Assembly: GCA_036558305.1 (NCBI GenBank)
Contig: DATBFX010000587.1
Coordinates: 1 to 19,529 of the forward strand
DNA from: DATBFX01 sp036558305
GTDB lineage: Bacteria; Chloroflexota; Chloroflexia; Thermomicrobiales; UBA6265
Direction of reading: 5' to 3'
DNA: 19,529 bases
The position numbers were made by a program, and so were the translations under genes. Under the pieces are notes generated by a model. The model worked only from the letters and a program-made list of their open reading frames with translations, was not told where the DNA came from and did not search any database. Shown piece by piece: positions 8,570 through 15,860 of the stretch. Positions within the stretch are counted from its first letter, which is position 1; every line of letters begins with the position of its first letter.

Positions 8570-8593
8570 CAGCGCGGGCAGCGGCGGAGTAAT
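8566..8593 (+). promoter_or_regulatory. Promoter of tRNA-Glu
   Basis: A perfect -35 box TTGACA (8566-8571) is followed, after 16 bases, by AGTAAT (8588-8593; four of six match TATAAT). The tRNA starts 10 bases later at 8604. The -35 box overlaps the comEC stop codon (TGA, 8567-8569). Confidence 0.6.
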
Positions 8594-8603
8594 GTTGCGA
8601 CGG

Positions 8604-8680
8604 GCCCCCATAGTCTAGCGGCCCAGGACGTCACCCTTTCAAGGTGAAGATCGCGGGTTCGAATCCCGCTGGGGGTACCA
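8604..8680 (+). tRNA. tRNA-Glu, anticodon TTC
   Basis: A full cloverleaf can be drawn. The acceptor stem pairs GCCCCCA (8604-8610) with TGGGGGT (8670-8676) and begins with a G-U pair. The D arm is GTCT/GGAC. The anticodon stem pairs TCACC with GGTGA around loop CTTTCAA, with anticodon TTC at 8638-8640 (glutamate). The variable loop is AGATC. The T arm is GCGGG-TTCGAAT-CCCGC. The discriminator base is A, followed by an encoded CCA. Confidence 0.97.
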
Positions 8681-8681
8681 G

Positions 8682-8704
8682 GACCGCCACGGGCGGTCGC
8701 TTTT
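8682..8704 (+). terminator. Intrinsic terminator of tRNA-Glu
   Basis: A perfect 7-bp stem (GACCGCC 8682-8688, GGCGGTC 8692-8698) with a 3-base loop ACG is followed by GCTTTTG. It starts one base after the CCA end of the tRNA. Confidence 0.85.
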
Positions 8705-8743
8705 GTGTCCGGACGTCGATTTCGGCTGCTCGGTCGATTCGGT

Positions 8744-8998
8744 CTACCCGCGCGCTCCCACGGCGCCATCGGTAGGTGGGTCGAGGTCGATACCGGCTTC
8801 GGCGAGCTGGCGCTCAATCCGGCGGTTGTTCAAGGCGATCAAGTCCGCCGCCCGCTGGTACGCGGTCATCGCGACCATCCGCATCAGGTCGCCGTACGGA
8901 CCCAGGTGCTCCTCCTCTGCCTGCGCCTCGTCCATCCGCGCCATCCGGCGGGTGATCTCTGTCCGAAGCTCGTCATCCGAAAGACCGAGGCGTGCCAC
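8744..8998 (-). CDS. Small uncharacterised protein (84 aa)
   Basis: I do not recognise this protein. It is 84 residues, soluble and mostly helical by composition: MARLGLSDDELRTEITRRM, then an Asp/Glu/Ala-rich stretch, MRMVAMTAYQRAADLIALN, NRRIERQLAEAGIDLD and a Gly/Pro tail. It has no signal peptide, cysteines or metal motif. The case for a real gene is the ribosome binding site: AAAGGAGG on the minus strand (9003-9010) sits five bases before the GTG start, among the best in the window. The gene stands alone, facing the tRNA terminator and divergent from the nucleotidyltransferase gene. A short helical protein-protein module is possible, but no function can be assigned. Confidence 0.72.
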   Translation of the reverse strand: MARLGLSDDELRTEITRRMARMDEAQAEEEHLGPYGDLMRMVAMTAYQRAADLIALNNRRIERQLAEAGIDLDPPTDGAVGARG

Positions 8999-9045
8999 GG
9001 GGCCTCCTTTGCGCTACCGGCAAGCGGAGTGCGAACGGTCCACCG

Positions 9046-9064
9046 CCACCGGTGGTAGATTGTA
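9046..9064. promoter_or_regulatory. Overlapping divergent -10 boxes with a 10-bp palindrome
   Basis: Between the small leftward gene and the nucleotidyltransferase gene lies a perfect palindrome CCACCGGTGG (9046-9055). It overlaps an extended -10 on the plus strand (TGG-TAGATT, 9053-9061). The minus strand of 9059-9064 reads TACAAT, five of six to the consensus. No good -35 is seen for either direction, so these calls are tentative. Confidence 0.35.
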
Positions 9065-9122
9065 GCGACCATGCGACGGGGTCCGGGCACCAGACCGTCA
9101 ATCGAACGGAGCGGAGGCAACC

Positions 9123-10097
9123 GTGGACGTCATCCTTCCGGTGGCTGGCTTGGGGACGCGGTTGCGCCCGCAGACCTGGAGCAAACCCAAACCGCTGGTC
9201 GGCGTCGCGGGCAAACCGATGCTCGGCCACGTCATCGACCGCCTGCTTCCCCTCAACCCGACCCGGCTCGTCTTCATCACCGGCTTCCTGGGTGACCAGA
9301 TCGAGGACTGGGCGCGCCAGACGTACGAGATGCCGCTGGCCTTCGTCGAGCAGCCGCAGATGCTGGGGCAAACCGACGCCATCATCAGGACGCGCGGGAT
9401 CGTCGCCGGCGAAGCGCTCATCCTCTTTCCCGACATGATCTTCGAAGTCGATTTCTCGATCCTCGGGAAAACGAGCGCCGACGTCGTCACCTTTACGAAG
9501 GACGTCGACGACCCGTCGGCCTACGGCATCGCCGTCGAAGCGGGAGACCGGGTCGTGCAACTGGTCGAGAAGCCGAAGGAACCGGTCTCGCGGAAGGCGA
9601 TGATCGGGATGTACTGGTTCCGCGACATCGCCGATCTCTATCGGGCGATCGACGAGCAGATGGCCCGTGGCATCAAGCTCAAGAATGAGTACTTCTTGGC
9701 CGACGCGGTTCAGTTGATGATCGACGCCGGCAAGCGCGTGGAAACGGCCCCTGTCGCGGTCTGGGAGGACTGCGGCAATGTGGATTCCCTGCTGTCGACC
9801 AATCGCTATCTCCTCGGGCGCAATGGCTTTTCGGGAGTCACCCGGAGTGACGTCGCCGTGATCGAGCCCTCCGTCGTCGATCCCACGGCGACGGTCGAGC
9901 GCGCCGTCATCGGGCCGCACGCGAGTATCGGTCCCCAGGCGGTCGTGCGCGACGCGATCGTACGCGACGCCATCGTCGAGGAGGGCGCGACGGTCGAGTT
10001 CGCGATCGTGGAACACTCCATCGTCGGTCGGAAGGCGGAGCTTCGGGGGCGACCGAGTCGACTCAACGTCGGCGATGCGAGTACCGTCGAATTATGA
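9123..10097 (+). CDS. Sugar-phosphate nucleotidyltransferase (RmlA/GlmU type) with C-terminal left-handed beta-helix
   Basis: This 324-residue enzyme is expected to make an NDP-sugar from a sugar-1-phosphate and an NTP. The nucleotide-binding motif GLGTRLRPQT (10-18) and the KPKPLVGVAGKPM block (21-33) are intact. Further conserved spots are LFPDMIF (101-107, metal-binding Asp), EKP (149-151) and the NEYFLADAVQ block (188-197). Residues 245-308 contain repeated hexapeptides (IEPSVVDPTATVERAVIG...), a left-handed beta-helix as in GlmU and GDP-mannose pyrophosphorylases. No acetyltransferase active site is evident. Substrate cannot be decided: glucose-1-phosphate with dTTP or UTP, or mannose-1-phosphate, are all possible. 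The GTG start has GGAGG five bases upstream (9113-9117). The stop overlaps the prmA start (ATGA), so the two genes are co-translated. Confidence 0.9.
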   Translation: MDVILPVAGLGTRLRPQTWSKPKPLVGVAGKPMLGHVIDRLLPLNPTRLVFITGFLGDQIEDWARQTYEMPLAFVEQPQMLGQTDAIIRTRGIVAGEALILFPDMIFEVDFSILGKTSADVVTFTKDVDDPSAYGIAVEAGDRVVQLVEKPKEPVSRKAMIGMYWFRDIADLYRAIDEQMARGIKLKNEYFLADAVQLMIDAGKRVETAPVAVWEDCGNVDSLLSTNRYLLGRNGFSGVTRSDVAVIEPSVVDPTATVERAVIGPHASIGPQAVVRDAIVRDAIVEEGATVEFAIVEHSIVGRKAELRGRPSRLNVGDASTVEL

Positions 10098-11035
10098 CGG
10101 ACGTGGTTCATGATTCGGGCGGTGAGTGGCTGGAACTCGCCGTCGAGGTCGATCACGAAGCCGTCGAGCCGGTGACCGAGCTGTTCGCCCGGTACGGATT
10201 CAACCAGGGCGTCGTCATCGAGGAACCGTTTACCCAGGACCCGGACGGCGACAACGTCGCCGTCGATCTGTCGCGCCCGGTGACCGTGCGGACGTTCGTC
10301 GCCGCCGCCGACGCACCCGACTCCATCCTCGACGACATCAAACAGGCGCTCTGGCACCTCGGACGGATGCGCCCGGTCGGCGAGCTCACCGCCGCCGTTC
10401 GCCGGGAAGAGGACTGGGCCAACGCCTGGAAGGAGCACTACCGGCCGGTGCGGGTCGGCCGCCGGGTCGTGGTCAGACCGCCCTGGCAAGAGTACGCCCA
10501 CGCCGAAGGCGACGTCGTCGTCGTGCTCGACCCCGGCATGGCGTTCGGGACCGGCACCCATCCGACGACCCGGCTCTGCCTGACGGCGCTCGAAGACGAA
10601 CTCGCGCCCGGCGATTCGGTCTTCGACGTCGGCACCGGCTCGGGCATCCTGGCCATCGCGGCGGCACTGCTCGGAGCCTCGCACGTCGATGGGGTCGACG
10701 TCGAACCGGTTTCGGTGCGGCAGGCCGCGGAGAACGTCGAGCGAAACGGGGTTGGCGATCGCGTCCGTATCGCGGCGGGAAGTGCCGACGCGGCCGGTGG
10801 GTTCGGCGGCACCTACGATCTCGTGCTGGCGAACATCATCGCCCGCATCCTGGTCGAGATTTCGTCGGATCTGGTGGCGGCGGTGAAACCCGGTGGCACC
10901 TTGATCTTGAGCGGGATCATCGAGCCGAAAGAACCGGAGGTCGTAACGGCGTTCCGGGCGCTGGGGTTCGAGATGCGGCGGCGAGAACAAATGGAGGATT
11001 GGGTGGCCCAGGTCTGGGGCGGACCGGTCACGTGA
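10094..11035 (+). CDS. prmA: Ribosomal protein L11 methyltransferase PrmA
   Basis: This 313-residue SAM-dependent enzyme methylates ribosomal protein L11 in the cytosol. The N-terminal substrate-recognition domain spans about 1-120 (WANAWKEHYRPVRVGRRVVVRP at its end). The methyltransferase core follows with DPGMAFGTGTHPTTRLCL (146-163), diagnostic for PrmA. SAM motif I is VFDVGTGSGILAIAA (176-190) and the motif II acidic end is VDGVDVEP. The catalytic motif reads LANIIARIL where most PrmA proteins have N-I-L-A. VKPGGTLILSGII closes the core. Length is normal. The ATG overlaps the stop of the nucleotidyltransferase gene by four bases. The pairing with a sugar nucleotide gene has no obvious functional logic and may only reflect an expression unit. 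Confidence 0.95.
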   Translation: MTDVVHDSGGEWLELAVEVDHEAVEPVTELFARYGFNQGVVIEEPFTQDPDGDNVAVDLSRPVTVRTFVAAADAPDSILDDIKQALWHLGRMRPVGELTAAVRREEDWANAWKEHYRPVRVGRRVVVRPPWQEYAHAEGDVVVVLDPGMAFGTGTHPTTRLCLTALEDELAPGDSVFDVGTGSGILAIAAALLGASHVDGVDVEPVSVRQAAENVERNGVGDRVRIAAGSADAAGGFGGTYDLVLANIIARILVEISSDLVAAVKPGGTLILSGIIEPKEPEVVTAFRALGFEMRRREQMEDWVAQVWGGPVT

Positions 11036-11040
11036 GTCGG

Positions 11041-11049
11041 TGGTACACT
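11041..11049 (+). promoter_or_regulatory. Possible extended -10 for the DUF512 gene
   Basis: TGG-TACACT just after the prmA stop fits an extended -10 (TGn plus four of six of TATAAT). No -35 box is visible at 16-18 bases upstream. A transcript from here would carry the hairpin at 11065-11098 in its leader. Confidence 0.28.
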
Positions 11050-11064
11050 TGACAGAACGTTGCA

Positions 11065-11098
11065 CCGCTGGCGCAGCTTCTGCCCAGCGGTCTTATTT
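11065..11098 (+). terminator. Terminator-like hairpin after prmA
   Basis: The stem pairs CCGCTGG (11065-11071) with CCAGCGG (11084-11090), then GCAG (11073-11076) with CTGC (11080-11083), with one bulged C and loop CTT. TCTTATTT follows. This fits an intrinsic terminator of the nucleotidyltransferase-prmA unit, or an attenuator in the leader of the next gene. It argues against starting the next protein at the TTG at 11060. Confidence 0.65.
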
Positions 11099-11125
11099 GC
11101 CAACCGATTGCAGCGAGTGACTCGC

Positions 11126-12553
11126 ATGGCCCCCGTCCTCAGCGATCTGTCCCACCGCCGCGTCGATCTCGTACCGGAATCACCGGGCGTCGTCGCCGCC
11201 GTCGCGCCGGGTTCGCTCGGCGACGGGCTGGGGATTCGACCCGGCGACCGGGTGGTAACCATCGGCGGCCGCCCGGTGGTCGATGCGCTCGACTTCCAGT
11301 TCCATGCCCAGGCGGAGCGGGCGGTATTCGAAGTCGAGCGGGACGGCACGATCCGCCGCCACGATCTGCTTTTGGAGGGCGACGAGTTCTGGGGCATCAC
11401 CTTCGCCGATCCGACGTTCGACGGCGTCCGCATCTGCGAAAACGCCTGTCCCTTCTGCTTCATCAAGCAGATTCCGAAGGGGATGCGGAAATCGCTCTAC
11501 GTGATGGACGACGACTACCGCTACTCGATGCTCTACGGCAACTTCGTGACGTTGACCAATCTGTCCGAGGAGGATTGGCGCCGCATCGAGGAACAGCGCC
11601 TCGGACCGATGCACGTCTCCGTCCACGCGACCAATCCCGATCTGCGCGTCGCCCTCGTCGGCAATCCGCGCGGGGCGCGGATTCTCGCAGACCTGGCCCG
11701 TTTGGAGCGGGCCGGGATCGATTTTCACGCCCAACTCGTCCTCTGCCCCGGCGTCAACGACGGTGCCGAGATGGACCGGAGCATTCGCGACCTTTCGCGA
11801 TTCTCTCGCCTGATCTCGATCGCCGGTGTGCCGGTCGGATTGACCCGTCACGGTTTGGCCCGGCAAAGCAAGCAGGTGCGATTGAGCCGCACCTGCATGC
11901 GCTTGCTGCCCGGCAAGCAGATCGAGGTGCGCCGTTTCGAAAGAGAGGAGGCGGAGGCCGTCATCGCCCACGCCGAGTCGTGGCAGTCACGATTCCGGCG
12001 TGAGCGGGGGACGACCTTCTTCTACCTCGGCGACGAGTTCTATTTGATGACGGGTCGCCCGGTGCCCACGTCGACCTGGTACGACGGGTTTCCGCAGATC
12101 GAGGACGGAATCGGGATTACGCGGCACTTGCTCGACAACCTGGATGCGCTCCTGAAGCGAACGAAACCCGGAGCGTTCGCGGGTGCACGCGGCATCGTCG
12201 CCTGTGGGACGCTGATCGGCCCGACGATGCGGGAAGCGGTCGACCGGTTCAACGTCCACACCGGATCGGATCTCGACGTCGCGGTCATCGAAAACGGGTT
12301 CTTCGGAGCGGAGATCAACGTGTCCGGGCTGCTGACCGGGCAAGATGTGATCGCGGCGCTGGGTCGGCGCGTCGATGGTGCGCCGGTCTACATCTCCAGC
12401 CGCATGGTGTCGGACCGCACCCACACGCTGCTTGACGACCTGACCGTTGCCGAACTCAGCCGGGCAATCCAGGCGCCTGTCGTGCCTTGTCTGACGATGA
12501 GTGATCTCGCTCGCGATCTTCGCCAGCGTTCGCGGGAGCCAAAGGCCGCCTGA
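11126..12553 (+). CDS. PDZ / radical-SAM-like DUF512 protein
   Basis: This 475-residue protein has an N-terminal PDZ-like domain (about 17-60: VVAAVAPGSLGDGLGIRPGDRVVTIGG), then a cysteine motif ICENACPFCFIKQIPKG with C104, C108 and C111 in the radical-SAM CxxxCxxC spacing. A barrel region follows (MHVSVHATNPDLR, HAQLVLCPGVNDG), and a C-terminal DUF512 domain with TFFYLGDEFYLMTGR. This order is a conserved bacterial family whose biochemical role I do not know. It often occurs near ribosome-biogenesis GTPase genes, but none is adjacent here. I start at the ATG at 11126. The frame is open back to a TTG at 11060, but that stretch holds the hairpin and lacks a binding site. The stop lies three bases from the convergent stop of the glycosyltransferase gene. 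Confidence 0.88.
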   Translation: MAPVLSDLSHRRVDLVPESPGVVAAVAPGSLGDGLGIRPGDRVVTIGGRPVVDALDFQFHAQAERAVFEVERDGTIRRHDLLLEGDEFWGITFADPTFDGVRICENACPFCFIKQIPKGMRKSLYVMDDDYRYSMLYGNFVTLTNLSEEDWRRIEEQRLGPMHVSVHATNPDLRVALVGNPRGARILADLARLERAGIDFHAQLVLCPGVNDGAEMDRSIRDLSRFSRLISIAGVPVGLTRHGLARQSKQVRLSRTCMRLLPGKQIEVRRFEREEAEAVIAHAESWQSRFRRERGTTFFYLGDEFYLMTGRPVPTSTWYDGFPQIEDGIGITRHLLDNLDALLKRTKPGAFAGARGIVACGTLIGPTMREAVDRFNVHTGSDLDVAVIENGFFGAEINVSGLLTGQDVIAALGRRVDGAPVYISSRMVSDRTHTLLDDLTVAELSRAIQAPVVPCLTMSDLARDLRQRSREPKAA

Positions 12554-12556
12554 CCG

Positions 12557-13378
12557 CTACCCGCCGCGGAGACGACGCCGCGCGGCGGTAACCAGTCCAT
12601 CGCCCACGCGATGGTGCGGTTGCGGATTGGGTGCGGTGGCGGGCGGCTGATAGTCGCGCATCCGCCACCACAGCAGCAACGTCTCCTTCATCGCCCGCGC
12701 GATAACGCGAGGGTTCCCCCCGGTGGCGGTACCGGCGACCCTCGGATAATGGTGTACTCCGACCTGCTCCACGGTCGCACCCTGGCGGCGCAGTTTGGCC
12801 TGGATCTCGGTGTTGATCAGAGCGCCCGGCGCGGTCAACTCGATCGAGCGCAGGAGTTCGCCGCGGAAGACCTTGAACGCGCAATCGATGTCGCGCAGGT
12901 GGACGCCAAAGAGGACGCGCACCGTCACGTTGAAAATCTCGGCAAAGACGCGGCGGTGGAGCGGGTCGTTGCGCTCCATCCGGAAACCCGCGACGACGTC
13001 GAAGCGGCCGACGAACGGCGCCAGCAGCGCGAGATCGCCGATGTCGAACTGGCGGTCGGCGTCCATGAACATGACGAAGTCGCCGCTGGCGGCGTGGAAC
13101 CCCGAGGTCAGGGCCGCGCCGTAGCCGCGGTTGACCCGGTGGGTCACCGGTTTGACCTGGGGATGGACGGCGGCGAACTCGGCGAGGATCGCCGGCGAGT
13201 TGTCGCGGCTGCCGTCGTTGACGGGGACGATTTCGAAGTCGGGCGCGTAAACCGGGAGGACTTCGAGCGCCCGCTCGATGACGATCCCGATGTTCTCTTC
13301 TTCGTTGTGGACCGGGAGGACCAGCGAGAGGCTGCCGGGGATGCGAGCGGCCGGTGCCGCGGGTTTCTGTCGTGCCAT
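12557..13378 (-). CDS. Family 2 glycosyltransferase, dolichol-phosphate-mannose-synthase type
   Basis: This 273-residue cytosolic or membrane-associated enzyme transfers a sugar from an NDP-sugar, probably to a polyprenyl phosphate. The GT-A fold motifs are clear: SLVLPVHNEEENIG (18-31), VNDGSRDNS (53-61), NRGYGAALTSGF (83-94), the metal-binding DADRQFD (106-112) and RDIDCAFKVFRGE (162-174), which holds the second conserved Asp of this family. No transmembrane helix is visible at the C-terminus, so it is the single-domain form. The ATG begins three bases after the stop of the VanW gene and has no separate strong binding site, which suggests translational coupling. Sugar and acceptor are not determined. 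Context points to a cell-envelope glycan. Confidence 0.9.
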   Translation of the reverse strand: MARQKPAAPAARIPGSLSLVLPVHNEEENIGIVIERALEVLPVYAPDFEIVPVNDGSRDNSPAILAEFAAVHPQVKPVTHRVNRGYGAALTSGFHAASGDFVMFMDADRQFDIGDLALLAPFVGRFDVVAGFRMERNDPLHRRVFAEIFNVTVRVLFGVHLRDIDCAFKVFRGELLRSIELTAPGALINTEIQAKLRRQGATVEQVGVHHYPRVAGTATGGNPRVIARAMKETLLLWWRMRDYQPPATAPNPQPHHRVGDGLVTAARRRLRGG

Positions 13379-13381
13379 CGG

Positions 13382-15298
13382 CTAGGCGGAACCGCCGTCG
13401 GCCGCGGGGGACTGCCCTTTCATATCGGGACTGACCTTCCAGACGTTGCCGCGCGGATAGAAGTGCGTCGCAAACTCGCGCGATTCGATCAGGTTGCCGT
13501 CGCGGTCGTAGACGTCGCGACTGAAGGAAACGTCGAGGCCCTCCTGGGCGTATTCGGTCTGCTCGACCGTACCGGGGTCCGCGTTCTCGTCCACGATCTC
13601 CGTGTCCGGGTCGGGCGGATAGGTGTCGCCGAGGACCGGACCGGTGACGTCGACCTTGTAGCCGAGGTCGGGTCCGTACAGCACGACGACGACGCGTGGT
13701 CCGTCGGTGTAGGACTCCATCAAAATCCAGGAATCGGTCGGGTTCCGAAACGAGAAGTCGCCGCCGCCAAACGGATTCCCCTCGGGTTGGAGGATCGACG
13801 CGTCGAGACCGACCGGCCAGTCGTCCTGCTCGTAGAAACCGAGGCGATACCGGTGGGGATTCCACTCTTCGATCGGCAGCCCGGCTTCGAACGCGGCGCG
13901 GAACACGGTCGTCGAAACCTGGCAGATGCCGCCCCCGACGTCGCGACCGATGCGTTCGCCGTCGATGATGTTCGATTCGACGAAACCGAGCTCCGGCGTG
14001 ATGACGCCGATCGCGTGGTTGAACGAGAAGAGTTCGTGGGGAGCGATCAAGTACCCATTGAGGATGTTCGCGCCGACCTGGATGTTGGTGGCCCGACCGT
14101 CGTCGGATCCGTCGAAATTCGAGCTGCCGACGCCGAGCCGGGTCGTGATCCCGAGTTTGTCGAGGTGGTTGCTGTCCACCCGCGGTTTGATCACCGCGAC
14201 GGGGATGTCGACGCCGTGGTGGTCGCCGAAGAAGCTGGCGCTGACCGCATCCGCAAGTGTGGCCGGTTTGAGCTTTGCCCCGTCGACGCTCGACTCGACG
14301 GCGACGACCCGCTCCCCGTTCCACCCGACAACCGCGTCTTTCGGTTCGCGGTTCACCCGATCGGCGACAAGACCGGTGAGCCAGCTCGCCAGCGGTTTGC
14401 GGTCGAGCGAAAGGGTGACGGCGCCGGCACCGGTCTTCGTCTCGTCGATCTGCTGGACGACGTAACCGCCGAGGTCGCGCGGATCGAGCGTCCAGGTCTG
14501 TTGCTCGAACTGGACTTTGACCGGTTGGGCAAGGGCTTGCTCCAACCGCTGTTTCGTCGGCGTCAGGTCGGCGGCGCGGACTCGCGGTTCCCGCGCGATG
14601 GTTGCCAGCGAACCGGACGGCGCCTGCAACCCCGCGAGGGACGCAATCAGTAATCCCTTCATCTGCTCGCGGTCGACGACGGTGCCGGCGACGTCCGGAA
14701 CGACCGTCACCTTGCCGTCGTTCACCCGCAACTCGGCGTCGCGTGGTGCGACGCCGAGGTCGGTATCGACCCGGTCGAACCAGCGGTTCAGCGTCGGTTC
14801 GTCGAGCGAAACGGACAGCGGAATGTTCTTGTCGTCGCGCAGCAGCTTCCAGGCAGATCGCACGCGCCTCCGGGCGTCGTCCTCGCGCCCAACGGCTCTG
14901 GCGGCGTCGAGCGAGGCCTCGGTGTCGACCGAGACACCGAGTTCCGCCAGCGTCGGCTGCCACTGCCTGTCGTGGTAGGTGAACGAGGCGCGGGACGATT
15001 CGAAGGCATTGGCGCGCTGCTCGATCGCCTGCTGTGCGCCGGAGACGCTCTTGCCGCTGAGGTTGAGACCCGCGACGTGGATCGCGGGGTAGATGCGGTC
15101 GTCGTAGCTCGATCTGAACCAGTACATGGTGGCCGCGGCAACCAGGAGCAGGATCGCCAGACCGAGCACGGCTCGCGAGATCAGCCGCGACAGGCGCGGT
15201 CCGAACCTCAGCGCCGGTGCCAGTGACACGCCGAGTGCGCCCAGCGGTTTGGCCGTGCCCAACCCATCCAGCGACGACAGCGCAGGATCGTGCTGCAC
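13382..15298 (-). CDS. VanW-family membrane protein with peptidoglycan-binding repeats
   Basis: This 638-residue protein has a cytosolic N-terminus of about 40 residues, one transmembrane helix (about 42-60, AVLGLAILLLVAAATMYW) and a large extracytoplasmic part. Two regions (about 70-225 and 255-345) look like the PG_binding_4 repeat that precedes VanW domains (AGLNLSGKS, ERANAFE-type helices). The VanW core is about 385-545, with GVGSSNFDGS, NIQVGANILNGYLIAPHELFSFN and the hallmark GGGICQVSTTVF (455-466). A G5-like domain closes it (about 578-622). VanW function is unknown beyond its link with vancomycin-resistance clusters and cell walls. The GTG start follows GGGGAG six bases upstream. The gene lies 75 bases after the FhaB-like gene and abuts the glycosyltransferase. 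Confidence 0.92.
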   Translation of the reverse strand: MQHDPALSSLDGLGTAKPLGALGVSLAPALRFGPRLSRLISRAVLGLAILLLVAAATMYWFRSSYDDRIYPAIHVAGLNLSGKSVSGAQQAIEQRANAFESSRASFTYHDRQWQPTLAELGVSVDTEASLDAARAVGREDDARRRVRSAWKLLRDDKNIPLSVSLDEPTLNRWFDRVDTDLGVAPRDAELRVNDGKVTVVPDVAGTVVDREQMKGLLIASLAGLQAPSGSLATIAREPRVRAADLTPTKQRLEQALAQPVKVQFEQQTWTLDPRDLGGYVVQQIDETKTGAGAVTLSLDRKPLASWLTGLVADRVNREPKDAVVGWNGERVVAVESSVDGAKLKPATLADAVSASFFGDHHGVDIPVAVIKPRVDSNHLDKLGITTRLGVGSSNFDGSDDGRATNIQVGANILNGYLIAPHELFSFNHAIGVITPELGFVESNIIDGERIGRDVGGGICQVSTTVFRAAFEAGLPIEEWNPHRYRLGFYEQDDWPVGLDASILQPEGNPFGGGDFSFRNPTDSWILMESYTDGPRVVVVLYGPDLGYKVDVTGPVLGDTYPPDPDTEIVDENADPGTVEQTEYAQEGLDVSFSRDVYDRDGNLIESREFATHFYPRGNVWKVSPDMKGQSPAADGGSA

Positions 15299-15373
15299 GC
15301 GGTCTCCCCTTGCCCAACCGGATTCGCCCCGCGGGGTCGACGAACCCGTTTCCCTACCAAGCCTGTGCGGATG

Positions 15374-15823
15374 CTAACACACCAGCTTCAGTCTGACGCG
15401 ACCGAATTGTACGATGTCGTCGTCGTCCACGTCGGTCGTGCCGGTGACCATTTGGCCGTTGACGAACGTCCCATTGGTACTCCCCAGGTCGCGCACGTGC
15501 CAGCCCTGACCCGTCGTCGCCAGCTCCGCGTGCTCCGCCGAAACGAACGTGTCGTCGAGCACGATCGTGCAGCCCGGATGGCGACCGATCACCGTGACCG
15601 GCAGGAGCGGAATCCCCGCACCGACCGGCAGCGATGTCTCGGCGGGATCGACGACGACGAGCAGGCCGGCCGCCCGGCGGCCCGCCGTCGACGGCGGGTC
15701 CTCCCGCGCCAGGAGCGTGAGCTCGCGCGTGGTCAGGCGCACGACCTGAACGAGAAAGAAATAGAGGATGACGACGAAGACCAGGCGCAGGAAGAGGAGG
15801 ACCCAGTCGGTGGAAATCGACAT
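15374..15823 (-). CDS. Membrane-anchored FHA-domain protein (FhaB/FipA-like)
   Basis: This 149-residue protein has one N-terminal transmembrane segment (VLLFLRLVFVVILYFFLVQVV, 8-28), a linker, and an FHA phosphothreonine-binding domain at about 75-147. The FHA signature is complete: VIGRHPGC (78-85), SAEHAEL (95-101) and DLGSTNGTFVNG (112-123). The layout matches mycobacterial FhaB/FipA, which docks on phosphorylated cell-division proteins; that comparison is from family knowledge. I chose the ATG at 15823, immediately before the membrane helix. The frame is open to a TTG at 15880 that overlaps the upstream gene, and neither start has a clear binding site. It sits 37 bases behind the FhaA-like gene on the same strand. 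Confidence 0.88.
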   Translation of the reverse strand: MSISTDWVLLFLRLVFVVILYFFLVQVVRLTTRELTLLAREDPPSTAGRRAAGLLVVVDPAETSLPVGAGIPLLPVTVIGRHPGCTIVLDDTFVSAEHAELATTGQGWHVRDLGSTNGTFVNGQMVTGTTDVDDDDIVQFGRVRLKLVC

Positions 15824-15860
15824 ACCGTACCAATGCGGAACCTGCACTCGGGAGCGAGGC

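Noticed and set aside
11060..11125. Longer DUF512 protein starting at TTG 11060
   Set aside because: The stretch contains a stable hairpin with a T-rich tail and has no binding site. The family-like sequence begins after the ATG at 11126.
12611..14653. Long plus-strand frame (680 codons) opposite the glycosyltransferase and VanW genes
   Set aside because: It has the same antisense pattern of Asp/Val/Arg-rich low-information sequence over two well-supported genes.
12456..15317. 953-codon minus-strand frame across the VanW and glycosyltransferase genes
   Set aside because: It is Arg-rich out-of-frame translation of both genes. Their own frames carry the family motifs.
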